Source: Xiphydria camelus (lineage: Eukaryota > Arthropoda > Insecta > Hymenoptera > Xiphydriidae). From it: a DNA stretch of 64,000 nucleotides. Positions 42,240 to 54,985 of this stretch are shown one piece after another. Where the stretch lies: assembly GCA_963678675.1 (NCBI GenBank), contig OY783191.1:25192955-25256954 (forward strand). Reading direction: 5' to 3'. Numbering within the stretch: position 1 is the first letter of the stretch; every line of letters begins with the position of its first letter. The notes under the pieces were generated by a model. That model was given only the letters and a program-made list of their open reading frames with translations. It did no database searches and was not told the origin of the DNA. Made by a program: the position numbers and the translations under genes.

Positions 42240-43368
42240 TGTATGTATGTAAGCATATATACATTAGAAATTGATACTTCTTTCGAGAGAAAGATACATA
42301 ATTCGAACGATCTCGCGTAACGATCTATTTGTGAATATTATATTTTCATGAAATTGGCAAAAACGTTTCTCTCCGCAATTTTTGAGAAGGAAAAGTGTAG
42401 TAAGAAGTCGTTCTTTAAAGTAGAGATTGCCAAACTGAGAAGTTAAGGTATTCCTAGCGCGAGATGAAAAATTTCAGAGAATGCTAATTTTTTTTATAGA
42501 ATGGAAATTAATATCGTAAGATTACTTTTGAAAAGTTTCAGGTTCGGTTACCGGGCATTTAAGAAAGAATTTTGATTTTGAAATTAGAAAATTTAACATG
42601 TAACCTTATGGAAGACTCCACTTTTCTACATTTTAATGCCGAAATCTACGTGTTTAAAATTTATACACATTAAATAAAACCATTTCCATATCTTTAGAAA
42701 ATTGCATAGAATCTTTTGAGTTCATAAAAATATAAGGTCACCGAATGTTTGACAAAGATATTGATGTTCGCAAACAGCAAAACGTAGTGTTTTGACGATA
42801 GAATATAACCTGAAATAGAATTGGCAACGTTCATCATAGGGTTCGTGCATGGCCGGGTGATGGCGCGACAGTAAGCAACGTTTAACGCCACCGATGGCCA
42901 TCTGAGCAGTATTGTCGTTATGAATTATAGGTACTGGCACTAATGGTACAGAAGTGAATTTTATTATATTTTTAAAAAATGGGAGAAATTTCGATATTCA
43001 AATTCTTTTCGATGAGTAAAGATTTAGATGAGTATGAGTTGGCGGCAATATTTGGCCGCAGTACACTGAATTCGGTGATTTATAGAGGTTATGTTTCAGA
43101 GCTGTACGGATATACGATTATTCTACTCAGGGCCGTACTCCTGTCATTTCATAAACCATGTGATGCAACGTTGCCAGATTTCAAATTTGAATATTGTTCA
43201 AAAATTTGAAAATGTAAATAATAAACTTGAATACTTATTGGCCTTATCTTATTTATTCATTATCAGTGTTATAGGGAATATGAGTATATTATATAACGTA
43301 GAATTACTGATTTATGAGGGGCCCGCCTGTGGCACCTTTAAATATCGTTCCTATGCGCTAGGAATACC
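42240..43368. other. Intergenic DNA, no gene recognised
   Basis: Short frames only; none shows a recognisable motif or plausible splice structure. Confidence 0.5.
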
Positions 43369-43372
43369 TTAA

Positions 43373-44101
43373 GGGGGAACGCCACTGTGACGGCCCGAAA
43401 AATGACCGTTTTTCGTGAATTTTTTTGAAAGGGTTAATAAATAGTTAAAGCTATGCAGTTTGTTGCATGCTATTAAGTAAACTTTCAACTTCATTTATAT
43501 ACATTTTTATTTAAAAATATTCAAAATTGACAATGTTATTAACATGAATGTAACCCTCGGAAAAATGAACCACCCTCCATTGTCCCACGTGTTTCGGTAT
43601 GAAGGATTATCTGAAAAAAAATAATTTAAAAAAAAATATCTATAAGAATGTGGCTATCGTTGTACGTATTGAATTTATTATATATAATAACGTATTATAC
43701 GTTGTATAACGTGCCGAACGATTGAAATTTTTCTTCGTTATTTTTGCAGTTTTTGTTGTATTCTAGCAGCTTGAAAAAATAGTAAAAATCAAAATTTCAA
43801 AAAACCCCTACGTACAACGATAGCCACATTCTTATAGATATTTAAAAAAAAAAATTTTTTTTTTTCAGATAATCCATACCGAAACACGGGACAATGGAGG
43901 GCGGTTTATTTTTCCGAGGGTTACATTTATCTTAATAACATTGTCAATTTTAAATATTTTTAAATAAAAATGTATATAAATTAAGTTGAAAGTTTACTTA
44001 ATAGCATGCAACAAACCGCATCCCTTTAACTATTTATTAACCCTTTCAAGAAAATTCACGAAAAACTGTCATTTTTCGGGCCGTCACAGTGGCGTTCCCC
44101 C
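43373..44101. mobile_element. Foldback element with TTAA target duplication
   Basis: Ends GGGGGAACGCCACTGTGACG and complement, flanked by TTAA (43369-43372 and 44102-44105). Arms of about 320 bases are near-perfect complements; the loop (about 43690-43790) is AT-rich. The TTAA target suggests mobilisation by a piggyBac-type enzyme, though piggyBac ends normally begin CCC. Confidence 0.9.
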
Positions 44102-44106
44102 TTAAT

Positions 44107-44908
44107 AAGGAGGATCGTCAGAGAAATGACTTCTCAGAAACCGTAGTTGAAAATTTTTAAAAATACTTGTGAACTCATTTTAATAAGAGAAAAAAAATCA
44201 AACAATTTCACTCTACAGTTTTCTCGTAATTAATTTTTAAAACTTACGAGATTAGCATTGAGTCTTATGGGGAGCATATTTCAAATCCACAGAACTTGCG
44301 ATTTTCAACCGAAAAAAATTCTGAAAATTATGAAATAAGTTTCAACGCCACACGAACTTGTTTTTCCTAAATTATAAAGAATTTTCACTCTACAGTTTTT
44401 TTAATATAAAGGAGAAACTGTCGAAAAATTCAAAAATTTTCATGTACTCGTCCGCCATATGCAAAAATGTGGCAACATCTCACTACGTGACGTCACAAGC
44501 TATTGGCACGAAGCGTGCTCTTTCTCACTAACCAGTTTTCCAACTTGAGATTGAGGTTATAAACAGACGTCATGAACCGCTTCAACGCATTGTCCGTCGA
44601 TAAGAATTCTGTTTAACCTACCGATTTACTACCAACTTATGAATGTTGAAATGCTATGTTGCCACGTTTTGCACACATTTTACATATTTAAAATAAATTA
44701 AGTTTGAAGTTATAAAATAGTTTTCAAATATTTATCTTATTTTTTTAGGTTGAAAGTATCAAAAAGAAAAAAGAATTCAGCACCTATACTTATTATTGCA
44801 GTTTTTATAAAACTTGAAATTTTACTATTTGAAGTTGGCAACGCACGTCGATTTCTTTGTTCTTTTTCCCCTTCTACCTCACCCCGAAGAGCACTGACGA
44901 TCCTCCTT
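44107..44908. mobile_element. TIR element abutting the TTAA foldback
   Basis: Terminal inverted repeats AAGGAGGATCGTCAG at 44107-44121 and 44894-44908. It starts two bases after the TTAA of the previous element and ends in a TTAA. The interior is AT-rich with no open frame of note. Confidence 0.7.
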
Positions 44909-44914
44909 AAAGGA

Positions 44915-46749
44915 CGGAGAAAGTAAAAAAAGGATATATACGTAATTATTTTTAAATAAACATTAGAAGTTTAAGTATTGTTGGCTTTTTATATCATATA
45001 AAAAATTAAAAATTGGATTTTTCTTAAACTGGGAATTAGTTAAAATAGGAAAGCGTGATAGTTATTAAAAGAAATAAAATATAGGAAGATGCGATACCGA
45101 GAAGTTTGGCAATTCCTACATTTCAAGACACGATAAAGCAGGGGCGTAGTTGAATTGTTTCTTGCTCGATATTCGTTAACAATTTTCAAAAGAATTCGTT
45201 CCTTTTGTTGAAACGTATTAGTCTTGGCTTGACGCAGCATAAACTGTATTTAAACGTGTAATTACTTGTAAAGTATTCTATTTCGTTGTTACATTTGACT
45301 ACCTAATTTTGTCAGTCCTGTTAAATCGCCAGACGGGCCGTTATTTAAACTCATTACGAAACCTTGATTCCCCTTTGTATAGAAAGTAATGTTTTGTAGA
45401 CACCTTTCATTCAGCAATCAATCTGAATCATACTGGTTTATTGAATTAACGAACCAGTACCTCGATGTAATGCAATTTTTAATTATTTGACATTCTTTCG
45501 TTTAGCTGTCTAAAATCTATGTAGGTATGCAATTTTATACTGTCATCTTAGATCTTACATATATCATTGCCGCATCAACTACTTGAGTGAAAAAGTATCA
45601 TAAAACACAGGTAGTGTGTAGGTACATTGTGTACTCCAAAATTGCGAAAAATGGATAGCTTCACTGCGATTTTCTTTTTATCCAGACTGCCACGTTACAA
45701 GTCGTTTCTAACTACTGTATATACCTATTTTATAGTTATGTCTTTCATTGCATAACTATGATGTCTTCTTTATTCGACGCAAGTCTCTTTAGACATAATT
45801 TTGCGCAAGTTCCTGACCTATAGATTGCTTAGAAATCGATGAATCGAGCGAAGCGCGCGACATCCTAAAATTAGAAAAGCAATCGACTCACGTTACTACC
45901 ATTGTTTTTGTAACGACAAAGATATTCGATAAATATCATCCAAAAATAGTACTAAAGTTATTATCTATTGTACTATTTTCGTAATATAGTCGTGTCCCTC
46001 AGAAATTAGCTTTCGCAACTTGGAGAAACAGCATCTCACAAGTAAGAAACTTCCACTTTCCGCTTCTTTCACTTTTATTCAGGTCTATTTTAATGCACAT
46101 GTAAATATTTCGCAAAGTAGTAATGTATAGAGAAGAATTGCATAAGCGCAATTATTTTCGGTAGCCCTTAGCTACTATGGTTTACTGTAACCAGATCTTA
46201 ACTCAAGCTTTTCAGTTAAGCAAACTTCTTCCTAAATGCTCACGCGAGAGAGAACCTCGCTAAAGCGAAATTGTCAGAGAGTCGCAAAATGAAGTCTCTT
46301 CATCGAAGCTGCGACTTTAAATGAACATTCCATAACGTACGTTTGTTCCACTTAAAAAGCGGTTGTTACTCTGTACAAAATGATAAATTTTTCATAATCA
46401 CCTGTCCTGAAAACATCAAGTTAAATCATATCTGGTAGATGTTCGTTACAAAATTTTTTGTTGATGGTCGAATTATCTAGGCGATACCTTGTTGTACAAT
46501 CCCCAATTATTTGACATTCGTCCATTTACTCATAATAGTCTATAAACTTTTTATACCGCTGACGCAAATGTCGCGTACTCCGTCGCTGCGTCGACTATGA
46601 AGAAAAGAATGTAACGTAGTCGAGATACATCGTATATCGACAAACGATCGTAATTAGAGATAACTACATTATTTTTGTTATACGTTGCTTCGAACGTCCT
46701 GTAACATACTAAAGTAAAGCCGTTACAAGTTTCTTGGAGACAGCTCCGA
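44915..46749. other. Intergenic AT-rich DNA, no gene recognised
   Basis: No recognisable protein, long repeat or tandem array on either strand. This is the start of the longest stretch in the window with few transposons (to 48840). Confidence 0.5.
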
Positions 46750-46947
46750 CCCTTACGAAAAAAATGCAGTACGAAAATGCCGCCCGTGTAATTAGTATAA
46801 TCTTCTGTAGTTGACTACGGAAGATTACTGTAACCCACATACGCATTATACCTATATAGTTCACTGTGATATTCTTTAGTTAATCACAAAAGATTGCAGT
46901 AAATTACACGTATGGTATTTTCGCACTGTAGTTCTTTTTCGTTAGGG
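46750..46947. mobile_element. 198-bp MITE, copy 1
   Basis: Ends CCCTTACGAAAAAAATGCAG and, complemented, CCCTAACGAAAAAGAACTAC; inside are paired AGATTACTGTAACCCAC and GATTGCAGTAAATTACAC blocks. A second copy is at 48841-49039. Confidence 0.85.
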
Positions 46948-48840
46948 GAGACGTCTTAGTCGTAGGTTTCTATATGTATACTTAGAAGTATCGTACTCGA
47001 ATTCGTGTATTCTAACTTTTGGCATTGAGATCCTAACAGTATGTACGATATATCATCGGTAATGTCAATCGGATCGGATGATCGAGTAGAAATGCTCGTT
47101 CGACGAAAGGTATTCTTACAAATTACGAATGAACTCGGTGTTGATATATACCATAGCGTTCGAAACGTTTTAATGTTTTGAAGAGTATCTTAAAGAAATA
47201 TAAAAAGGTAAAAAGTAATGTAGCGAGAAGCGTCTTCTTCGAGAATGCCTATATCTCGAAATTATACAGGGGAGGTCGTCAATGTTGCATATGAAACGGC
47301 CGATGCGATTATTCATGAAGAACTAGACCTAGAATTTGGAATTTGCAACATAAATCAAATGTGCTTACGATCTATCAGTTTGAAATGAAAGAAAGAAATA
47401 ACTGCGCAGCTATGGTATGAATCGACAGAAAAGTATCCCTGAGGATCAGTTATCTCTCTCGATCAAGAGCCTTATGAGTACTCGTAAATTGCATTGTTCT
47501 CTTACTTGATGACTCGGATTGTGCTTTGATTATTTCTCGTCTAATGTTATCTTTATTCTTTCATGATGCTGTCAACAATGCGACTGCTATTTCCTATTTC
47601 CAATTTAGATTGGTATCGCACTTTCTAAGTCTAGTTTTCTACGAAAAATCGCTCCACACGCTCCGTACCTATACGTTATTTGTGACTCGCCCTGTATAAT
47701 ACAACTTTGTGTGTACAGGCTACTGTATATTTCGCAGCTCATAAAGAGAAGAATCTATTTTTCTGCAGATATAGGTAGCGAAAGTCGAAGCATAAGCAAG
47801 ATGTGAATTCACGTGCCAAAGAAGTGATCAAAGCTAACGACACTTGTAGCATTGTCGAGAGAATTGAATCGCTGGTAGTTAGCATCGAATTAAAATATTG
47901 AAAATGTCATATTCGTCGATCACTGTAGATGCCGCGTAACACGACTGATTTTGCAATTGAATTCGTCGATTAACGCGAAAACGAAGTGTCATTGCTCGAT
48001 ATGTTGTACTATAAGTAATGAAGAAATGTTCTCCTCGAACGTTTTACGGATTAGTAATTCTCGTTATGCTATAAGTAATTAGTGTATCGACACCCAATTG
48101 CGTTGATTATTTCCAAGTGTACATTATACTGTAATTCAAAGTATGTATTCTACCATGCAAATAGTTTGTTCGTCTCGTTAAGTTTTCTGTCGGTTACGAT
48201 AGAGTAGCGATTCACGAGCTGGATTAGCTTATAGAAAACGTGGAGCATGAAGAAGTTAAGTTAGGTAGTAAAAGAAACTAATTATTCTCCTCCTTCTCGG
48301 TATAATCCCTCTTTCGTTTGATAATATACGAAGGCGGATACTAAAGAGGATGAACAAAATTGTGCGTTAAATATTTTGCTGCGGGGGAAAGAGATTCATA
48401 GAATAATGTTTGCTCGGTGTTGGTCTTGCAGTTGAACTGCAATGGTAAGGCTTTTTAAAAAGGCCAGCACCACGCTTAATTCTTTTAAGATTCGTCCATA
48501 AGTACATATATAGTGCAAGGCTTAAATAGATTTCGATGTCGCTATTCAGGAGTTCGGATAGGTACCGATAATGTTGTGCAATGCCATTTATTTGCATTAT
48601 GCAATTGCACTAGTCTTCGATGCTTTTATTTTTCCAACTTTAGACATGAATTGTCTCGAATCTAAACGTTGTAGCAAAGTGCATTCGTTTTTCCTTCATT
48701 AATATTTTGAGGGTTTAATTTTAACGTCAAAAAAGAAATTTCTTTTTCGATATTTGGCGATTATTAGTTTTGCTTCTCTTAAAAAAAGTTCGAAAAGATT
48801 GAACCATTACTATTTTCGAAATTTACATAATCAGAGTAAG
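46948..48840. other. Intergenic DNA, no gene recognised
   Basis: Between the two MITE copies I see no protein with recognisable motifs and no repeat shared with the rest of the window. Confidence 0.5.
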
Positions 48841-49039
48841 CCCTTATGAAAAAAAAACTGCAGTGCGAAAATACCACACGTGTAGTTAGTGTAATCTTTT
48901 GTAGTTAACCACAGAAGATTACTGTAACCCACGTACGCATTACACCTGTAGTTCACTGTAATATTCTGTAGTTAACCATACAAGATTACAGTAAACTACA
49001 CGTGTGGTATTTTCGCACTGTAGTTCTTTTTCGTTAAGG
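48841..49039. mobile_element. 199-bp MITE, copy 2
   Basis: CCCTTATGAAAAAAAAACTG at the left and TTCTTTTTCGTTAAGG at the right, palindromic body with TACCACACGTGTAGTTAGTG and its complement. Same family as 46750-46947. Confidence 0.85.
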
Positions 49040-49053
49040 TTTCTCGAGCGTTA

Positions 49054-50486
49054 CCCTGGTGAAAATTTTCTCTATATTTCTCTGCAGATCTCTACAAAAC
49101 TCTGCAATTCTCTGAAATTCTCTCAAATTTTCTGCAAATCTCTACAAATCTATGCAGGTAATTTTCTTTACGTTTCTCTGTAAAACTCTGCACTTTTCTA
49201 CATTTCTCTACATTACTCTGCAAATTGCTCAAATTTTTTCTACACAATTAAACATGGACAATGAAAATTTCTTGTTTTGTTAAGTATGAAACATATGTGC
49301 GGTAGAGTCTCCAATAAAGACTGATATAAGGCTTTTAAAAAATACAAAAACATGTATAAATTAAATTATTTTTTATTGCACTAAAATCGAATAACATTAG
49401 TGTCATATATCTAATCTCCTAAACATCCTCTTGGAATTACATTTAAAAAATACTTATGATCTACATTTATCAAAATACATGGCTGACGCACGTTATTCGG
49501 GGGGTGCAGATTCTTATATCTTCGTGATGAACTCGGCATTCGTTCATATGTTTAAAAGTCTTGTCTATTCCTTTCAGAGGAATAAACAGAATATGTATAT
49601 AAGTAGTCGTAAAAAGTTAAACTTAAATTGCTATAGAACCAACTAGACATCATCACTACGACATCATTGTTATGTCATCTTGATGTTAGTTACATCACAA
49701 TGGAGTCAATTCTAAGTCATATCCCGAGTCGTTGTTAAGCAATACAAATTGTACCGAATTATTCCATAAATAACGAATTATTAATTATCATAATCGCTAC
49801 TGTTTTGAAATATAAAATATTAAATTATTGTATAAAATTTAATGAGAAGAACTTTCGAGAGTAGTCACTGTCATGTCCGGTTTTTATATATGACTGGAAT
49901 CGACCAACATCACTCGAAAAGTCAATGGCTCAATTGGTAGAGTGCGAGAGCATTCCCAGTTTCGAAGCAGCTCCTCCCGAAAATCGCAGGTTCAAGTCCG
50001 GTAGGGTACGAAAAAAAAACCGACACCACTAAGCGGGTTGGCACGCACGCACGCACACGGGCAGCACATCATCATACGCACGCGGCACTCTCGACCTACC
50101 ATAGCCCCGCCCACAATAATTTTGAATTCGCCCCGTCAATTGGGCCTGTGCGTCTTCATCTCTGTACGTTTCTGAACGAAAAGAGGCCAAAATCGTACAG
50201 AAACGTTCACAGCGTGTACGTACAGGTTCTATACGTTTCTGACCGTTTTTTCAGCAGGGAATATCAGGAAGAAATAGGTAGAGAGTTTGCAGAGAAATGC
50301 AGAAAAATGTAGAGAAAATTCTGCATTTCTCTGTACTTCTCCGCCGTCTTTGACCAATTCACAGAGTTTTGCAGAGAAATGCAGAATTTTACAGAGTTTT
50401 GCATAGAAATGCAGAATTGTACAGAGATATCTGCAGAGAAATGCAGAGAAATCTGCAGAGAAATATAGAGAAAATTTTCACCAGGG
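49054..50486. mobile_element. TA-inserting element with TCTCTGCA-rich arms
   Basis: Ends CCCTGGTGAAAATTTTCTCT and complement, TSD TA (49052-49053 and 50487-50488). Both arms are arrays of degenerate TTTCTCTGCAAATCTCTAC units in opposite orientation. Its centre contains a tRNA-like repeat (49730-50035). Non-coding. Confidence 0.85.
49730..50035 (+). repeat. Repeat ending in a tRNA-like segment, copy 1
   Basis: The segment TTAATTATCATAATCGCTAC and following TTTTGAAA recur at 62590-62630. Its 3' part (49921-50010) has an A-box-like TGGCTCAATTGGT and a B-box-like GGTTCAAGTCC, then a poly(A) run and CCGACACC. Same 3' part at 62854-62952. A tRNA-derived SINE is likely; acceptor-stem pairing for a real tRNA is not seen. 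Confidence 0.7.
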
Positions 50487-50769
50487 TATACTAAAAATAG
50501 TGAGAAATGCTTGAAAATGATTGCATTCGGTAGATTGAAGTAAAAAAAATTCAGTTAAATATTAAAGTCTTTTAAGAAGCTCGTTGCAAAGATTGTTGAA
50601 TAACAAAATAACATGTGTTCTTATGGGTTATAACCAACAAACCGCGATATTTCTGAGAAAAATTGTGAAAAAATTCTGAAATTTTTTGAACAGCAAGTTT
50701 AATGAACTAAATCTCTCTATGCCAATGTTCACGTTCATTAAGAAGCCCGTTATTTGTTTATTAATTGCT

Positions 50770-50886
50770 CTCGCGGTAGCTGTCAATTCTAATTATTTAA
50801 TGATTAGAGCACCGACCCAACCACTTACGGCCAAATGTCAGGGAAATTCAAAAAATGGGGCTTCTCCGCGAACATACGGTATATAA
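50770..50886. repeat. Partial copy of foldback family F1
   Basis: AGCTGTCAATTCTAATTATT through AAATGTCAGGGAAATTCAAA matches the 3' part of 225-530. Confidence 0.65.
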
Positions 50887-50889
50887 CTT

Positions 50890-51310
50890 TACCTTATAGA
50901 TGGAAATGTGATCTTCAAAATAGTATTATACTAACTTAAGCCAATGTAAAGATAATTTCCTTCCTATTTTTTGTTTTAAGATCACCCTGTATTATAATTA
51001 CTTAAGGAATTAACATCGTGCAGTGCACTTTAAAACGTCTTTACAAGAAAGGACACTTGGTTATCCATATCCTCTTGCATTACACTACGTAGTATTATAC
51101 ATGGGTATACTATAGCAGTTAAGGCGTTGTGTAACAGTCCTTCTTGCGATGCGAGTCTAGTATTTATAAAAATTGTGTAACTATAGCGCATTGCGCTTTA
51201 AACTTAATTTAAACACAAAACGTTTAGGTATGTAACACGCTATGCGGATATCAGATTTTCATCTGTTTGGATTTCAAGATATTTGACGCTGAACCGATTG
51301 TATCGCATTA
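50890..51310. other. Intergenic DNA, nothing recognised
   Basis: No gene, repeat or structured element is seen in this stretch. Confidence 0.4.
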
Positions 51311-51313
51311 TTT

Positions 51314-52133
51314 ATACCGCATATCCTATGGCCAACCGCGCAGGTGAGCTGCGACCTGAATTCTTGACTTTGGCAGTATTTATGGTACAGTTAGAGTGGG
51401 CTTCAGACGAGTGCGCTGCATAAGAACGAAAAGTGTCGACTGCTCTTCTAATAGCTGTCAATTCGGGAGATCGAAGCATTTCGTGTAACCTCAAAATCGT
51501 AAAGTTTTGAATTAGTAGTGAATAATTTGTAGAAGTGATGAGAAATAATCATAAATAATCTTCCGAATGGACACCTTAGGTATCGCTCACGCCACTTCGT
51601 AAAACTACTTCCTAGACACGCGCGGTGCTAGCGCGGAAATAATTTCTGAAACAAATAGGCATGAGGCGTGTAATTCGGTTGGACATCGAAAAAACCCGAA
51701 TGATTGTTAACTCTCACTTCTGAACATTACTTACCATTTATTCAAAGATTCACGATTTCGAGCTTAGACTTCGATTTCCCGAATTGATAGCCATCGGGAG
51801 ATCAGACGTTTCACACTTTTCGTAAGAACGCAGCGTAAGAGCGAAAAGCGTCGTCTGATTTCCCGATGGCTGTGAATTCGGAAGATTATTTATGATTATT
51901 TCTCATCACTTTTCTACAAATTATTCACTACTAATTCAAAACTTTACGATTTTGAGGTTACACGAAACGCTTCGATCTCCCGAATTGACAGCTATTAGAA
52001 GAGCAGTCGGCTCTTTTCGTTCTTATGCAGCGTACTCGTCTGAAGCCCACTCTAACTGTACCATAAATACTGCCGAAGTCAAGAATTCAGGTCGCAGCTC
52101 ACCTGCGCGGTTGGCCATAGGACATGCGGTATA
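51314..52133. mobile_element. Foldback element, family F1, complete copy
   Basis: Outer ends ATACCGCATATCCTATGGCC and complement; arms of about 265 bases pair over GGTGAGCTGCGACCTGAATT, GCGCTGCATAAGAACG and GATCGAAGCATTTCGTGTAA. The central loop (about 51580-51870) repeats fragments of the same arm (GAATTGATAGCCATCGGGAG twice), as if rearranged between copies. Non-coding. Confidence 0.85.
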
Positions 52134-52139
52134 TTGTGT

Positions 52140-52935
52140 ATGTATGTACAATATCATATATGGTTGCAGATAATTATTGAATGTACTAAATGTGTGTTAC
52201 ATTGTGCGACTTGTCGATATATAGTATACTAGCCCTCAGCTGAAGCAGTGGGTTACGTACATCCAGATTGTATATAACAGTCTTAGGCATTCGTAAACTA
52301 TAAGGGAGGGAAGGACTGGAGCAGGGGGTAAATAAACTTTCACATCCCCACTAGCAGGCTTTAAAAGTTGAAGGGAAATTTCTCGCAACTATGATTGGTC
52401 ATGATTCTTCAGTCTATGGGTGCACTACACTCAGTGCTCCAGAATCGCACCAAACATCGAAAACTTCATTGTAATAAATGAAGAATTTGTGTGTATAGTA
52501 CATTTTGATTTATCCTTAACAAGTGAAAATAAGTCGATTTGTAGTATTAGTTATAATTTATTACGTTATTTTCAGAAATTCGAAGCAATTGAATTGAATA
52601 CAGATATAAGTGTCCTGATAGCAAAATTTCGGCATTTTCTAACAGCAAGTTGTTGGCATGTCGTGCAGTTATTCCGCACGCTTTGCCGTTAGAATTGTAA
52701 CAATTGCGTCCCCTGTTGCAGACTGTTTGCTGCAAGGGCGTGCATATTTCATGCAGACTGCGATAACGCTATATTTACAGTAGCGATTGCACAAACTCTC
52801 TCAAGCCCGGAAGACCTCAGGCGAAGAGTATTCAATAAATGACGCTGTTGATTTTTTGTTTGTTTGAAGGGACGAGGAGGGGAATCTTCCTAAGACACCC
52901 AAGGGAGGGTAGTGTTGGATTCGCTAACCAGCGCC
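52140..52935. other. Intergenic DNA, no gene recognised
   Basis: Short frames without motifs; nothing repeated elsewhere in the window. Confidence 0.45.
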
Positions 52936-52937
52936 TA

Positions 52938-53341
52938 CCCAGGTAGCACACTGACGTTAGAATAACGTCTCAGACGTCATTTTTTGGTCGTCAGGGGGTT
53001 TCAGACGTCAGTTGTCGTAATATTAACGTCACAGGGGCGTCATATTTATCACGTTCCTTGGACGTCAAAATTCAACGTCTTTTATTTAGAAAAATGTCGG
53101 TCTCCTGCATATATAGGGACTTGAAAATTTATTTGTGAATAAATGGACAAAAATTGTAATTTGTTCAATTATTAAATCAATAAATTATTTGATTTCGAGT
53201 CTTCAGAATATGTTGAACAACTTATAAACTATACTGTTTATTAAAAAGCACAGATTATTAAAGTAAATGAAAGACAATCAATTAATGTAGGATGAATAAA
53301 CATTCATATAATTATTTATTTATTTATATCAATTTGCGTCT
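52938..53341. mobile_element. TA-inserting MITE, CCCAGGTAGC family, copy C (truncated)
   Basis: Begins CCCAGGTAGCACACTGACGT and follows the family through GTTTATTAAAAAGCACAGAT to TATCAATTTGCGTCTA, where it is cut by the element at 53343. The distal arm is missing. Confidence 0.85.
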
Positions 53342-53342
53342 A

Positions 53343-53495
53343 GCCAGATAGAAAAGTTCCTCCAGAATTTCGGTACAATGCCACGGTAGGAATATCAGGT
53401 TGTACCGACACGACGTGCTTCGACAAGGTCTGCATCAACTTTGGCGGTATATTGGCGGCACTGCATTAATCCTGTGGCAGACTTTTCTATCTGGG
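53343..53495. mobile_element. 153-bp MITE
   Basis: Ends CCAGATAGAAAAGTTCCTCC and complement of CCCAGATAGAAAAGTCTGCC. Contains palindromic TGGCGGTATATTGGCGG. It joins a truncated MITE on the left and LINE sequence on the right. Confidence 0.75.
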
Positions 53496-53500
53496 TTTGT

Positions 53501-54288
53501 TTATTGTAAGGTTCTTGGAGATGAAGATATCGAGTATATCGGGCTTTTTATTGAGGTCTGATAGGAAGTTGGTGTAACATGATGAAGCGTCAATGGAGAA
53601 CTTGTGTGTTTATAAGAGATTAAGAGGTGTATTATATTTTGAGTTCTTGGCGCGACACGCCAAGAATCATGTTTGGCATTGAGATCCCCTGCCAAAAGCG
53701 TAGGTACGTTGTGGTCAAAGAGGGTATTTCGGAAAGGTTGTTAGTGGACGGGGGGAGGGGAGGGGGGATTAACAGGCTACGATTTTTAATGGGTTACCGT
53801 TATGAATGATTATGATCCCGCATGACTCGAGCGATGGCTTAGTCGAGGATAATGTTACGGACGATCGTCGCTACACCACCGTGGCTAGAGTTCGGGCGGT
53901 CCAGCCTATAGGTAGTGAAGTTAGGGATGTACAATTTCTGATGAGCTTTAACGTGGGTCTCTGTTATGCAGGCCATATCAACAGCGGTCTCTTCGAGAAG
54001 TTGGGTTAGAAGGAGAGTTTTATGCATGCCGGATAGGACGCTAGGATACCGTTAGCGTTCCAGTTAAGGATGGTGAGTTGGCCTTTATTGGAGTTGCGGG
54101 GCGTTTGGTTGTTGGAGTGCCCATACGAGTTGGGTGGCGAAGTCGCGAAAAAGCTGTAAGACAGCTTGGTTTTGGAGCTGAACGGCTGGGGCCGGGAATT
54201 GTTGTGCGGGTTGACGCTTGGGGAGAGGAGGGGCCACTGGCAGCTTGCGCTTTAAGGAGGTCCATCGGCTAATCAAGTTTCTATACAT
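53501..54288 (-). pseudogene. Fragment of a Jockey-type LINE (ORF1 end and endonuclease)
   Basis: Read on the minus strand: the tail of ORF1 (54288-54085, SRWTSLKRKLPVAPPLPKRQ), then an endonuclease start (54027-53839, MACITETHVKAHQKLYIPNF, YRLDR, SHGGVATIVR) and, in a shifted frame, MAGDLNAKHDSWRV (53695-53650). ETH, R-x-D-R, GG-x-A and GDLNAKH are the expected EEP endonuclease motifs in order. Frameshifts and loss of reverse transcriptase make it a relic. Confidence 0.8.
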
Positions 54289-54289
54289 T

Positions 54290-54985
54290 TGCTTGAAATT
54301 TGGACCATATGTTGTTATAGTTCTATCCTATACATTCATCAAATTATTAGAACTGTGCCCATACCAAAGTGCAGATATTCACTTTCAATGTTGGGAGTTT
54401 TAACATGCAAGGTATAGGCAAAACATAAGCTAGAGGGCCGTTTTCATTTATAGCAGCAGAAATTGTCTATATATTTTGTTAAAAAACTAATATATGATGT
54501 ATGATGATGTTAGGAATGACATATTACAAGATAGGGATACCCACCCATACCGTTTTTACGTAATTGTAATTCAAAGTACTTAACTTGACAGCATCGCTCT
54601 ATGGAAAGGAGAGCAGCAATCTTCGCTTCTTTCAACGTGCGCAAGTATGAGTGTATACATATAGGACGCAGGCTACCACCCTAGTGTTAGTATGTACTGT
54701 CTACGTTAAAAGTTGTAAAGTATGAAGAGGGGCGCGCTATAGGGAAAGAGTATAGAACAAGCGACTAAGCTTTTGGTTACGATTACAGCCCTTGAACGTC
54801 CTTAAGGAGGTTCGACTATCAGACGAAAATCAACTTACAGCCCTAATTTTTTTATATGATATACACGAATACTTTACACAACTAATACGAAAATTTGAGC
54901 AATATAGACCGTCTAGTTTCTTCGTTATTTTATTATAAAGTTGACCACTTTTAACATATCGCCTTATGGCAGACGATTGTACTAA
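54290..54985. other. Intergenic DNA, no gene recognised
   Basis: No recognisable coding or repeat content before the next capture element. Confidence 0.45.

Noticed and set aside
52420..52692. 90-codon frame as a small gene
   Set aside because: No motif, no splice context and no counterpart; the opposite strand is equally open.
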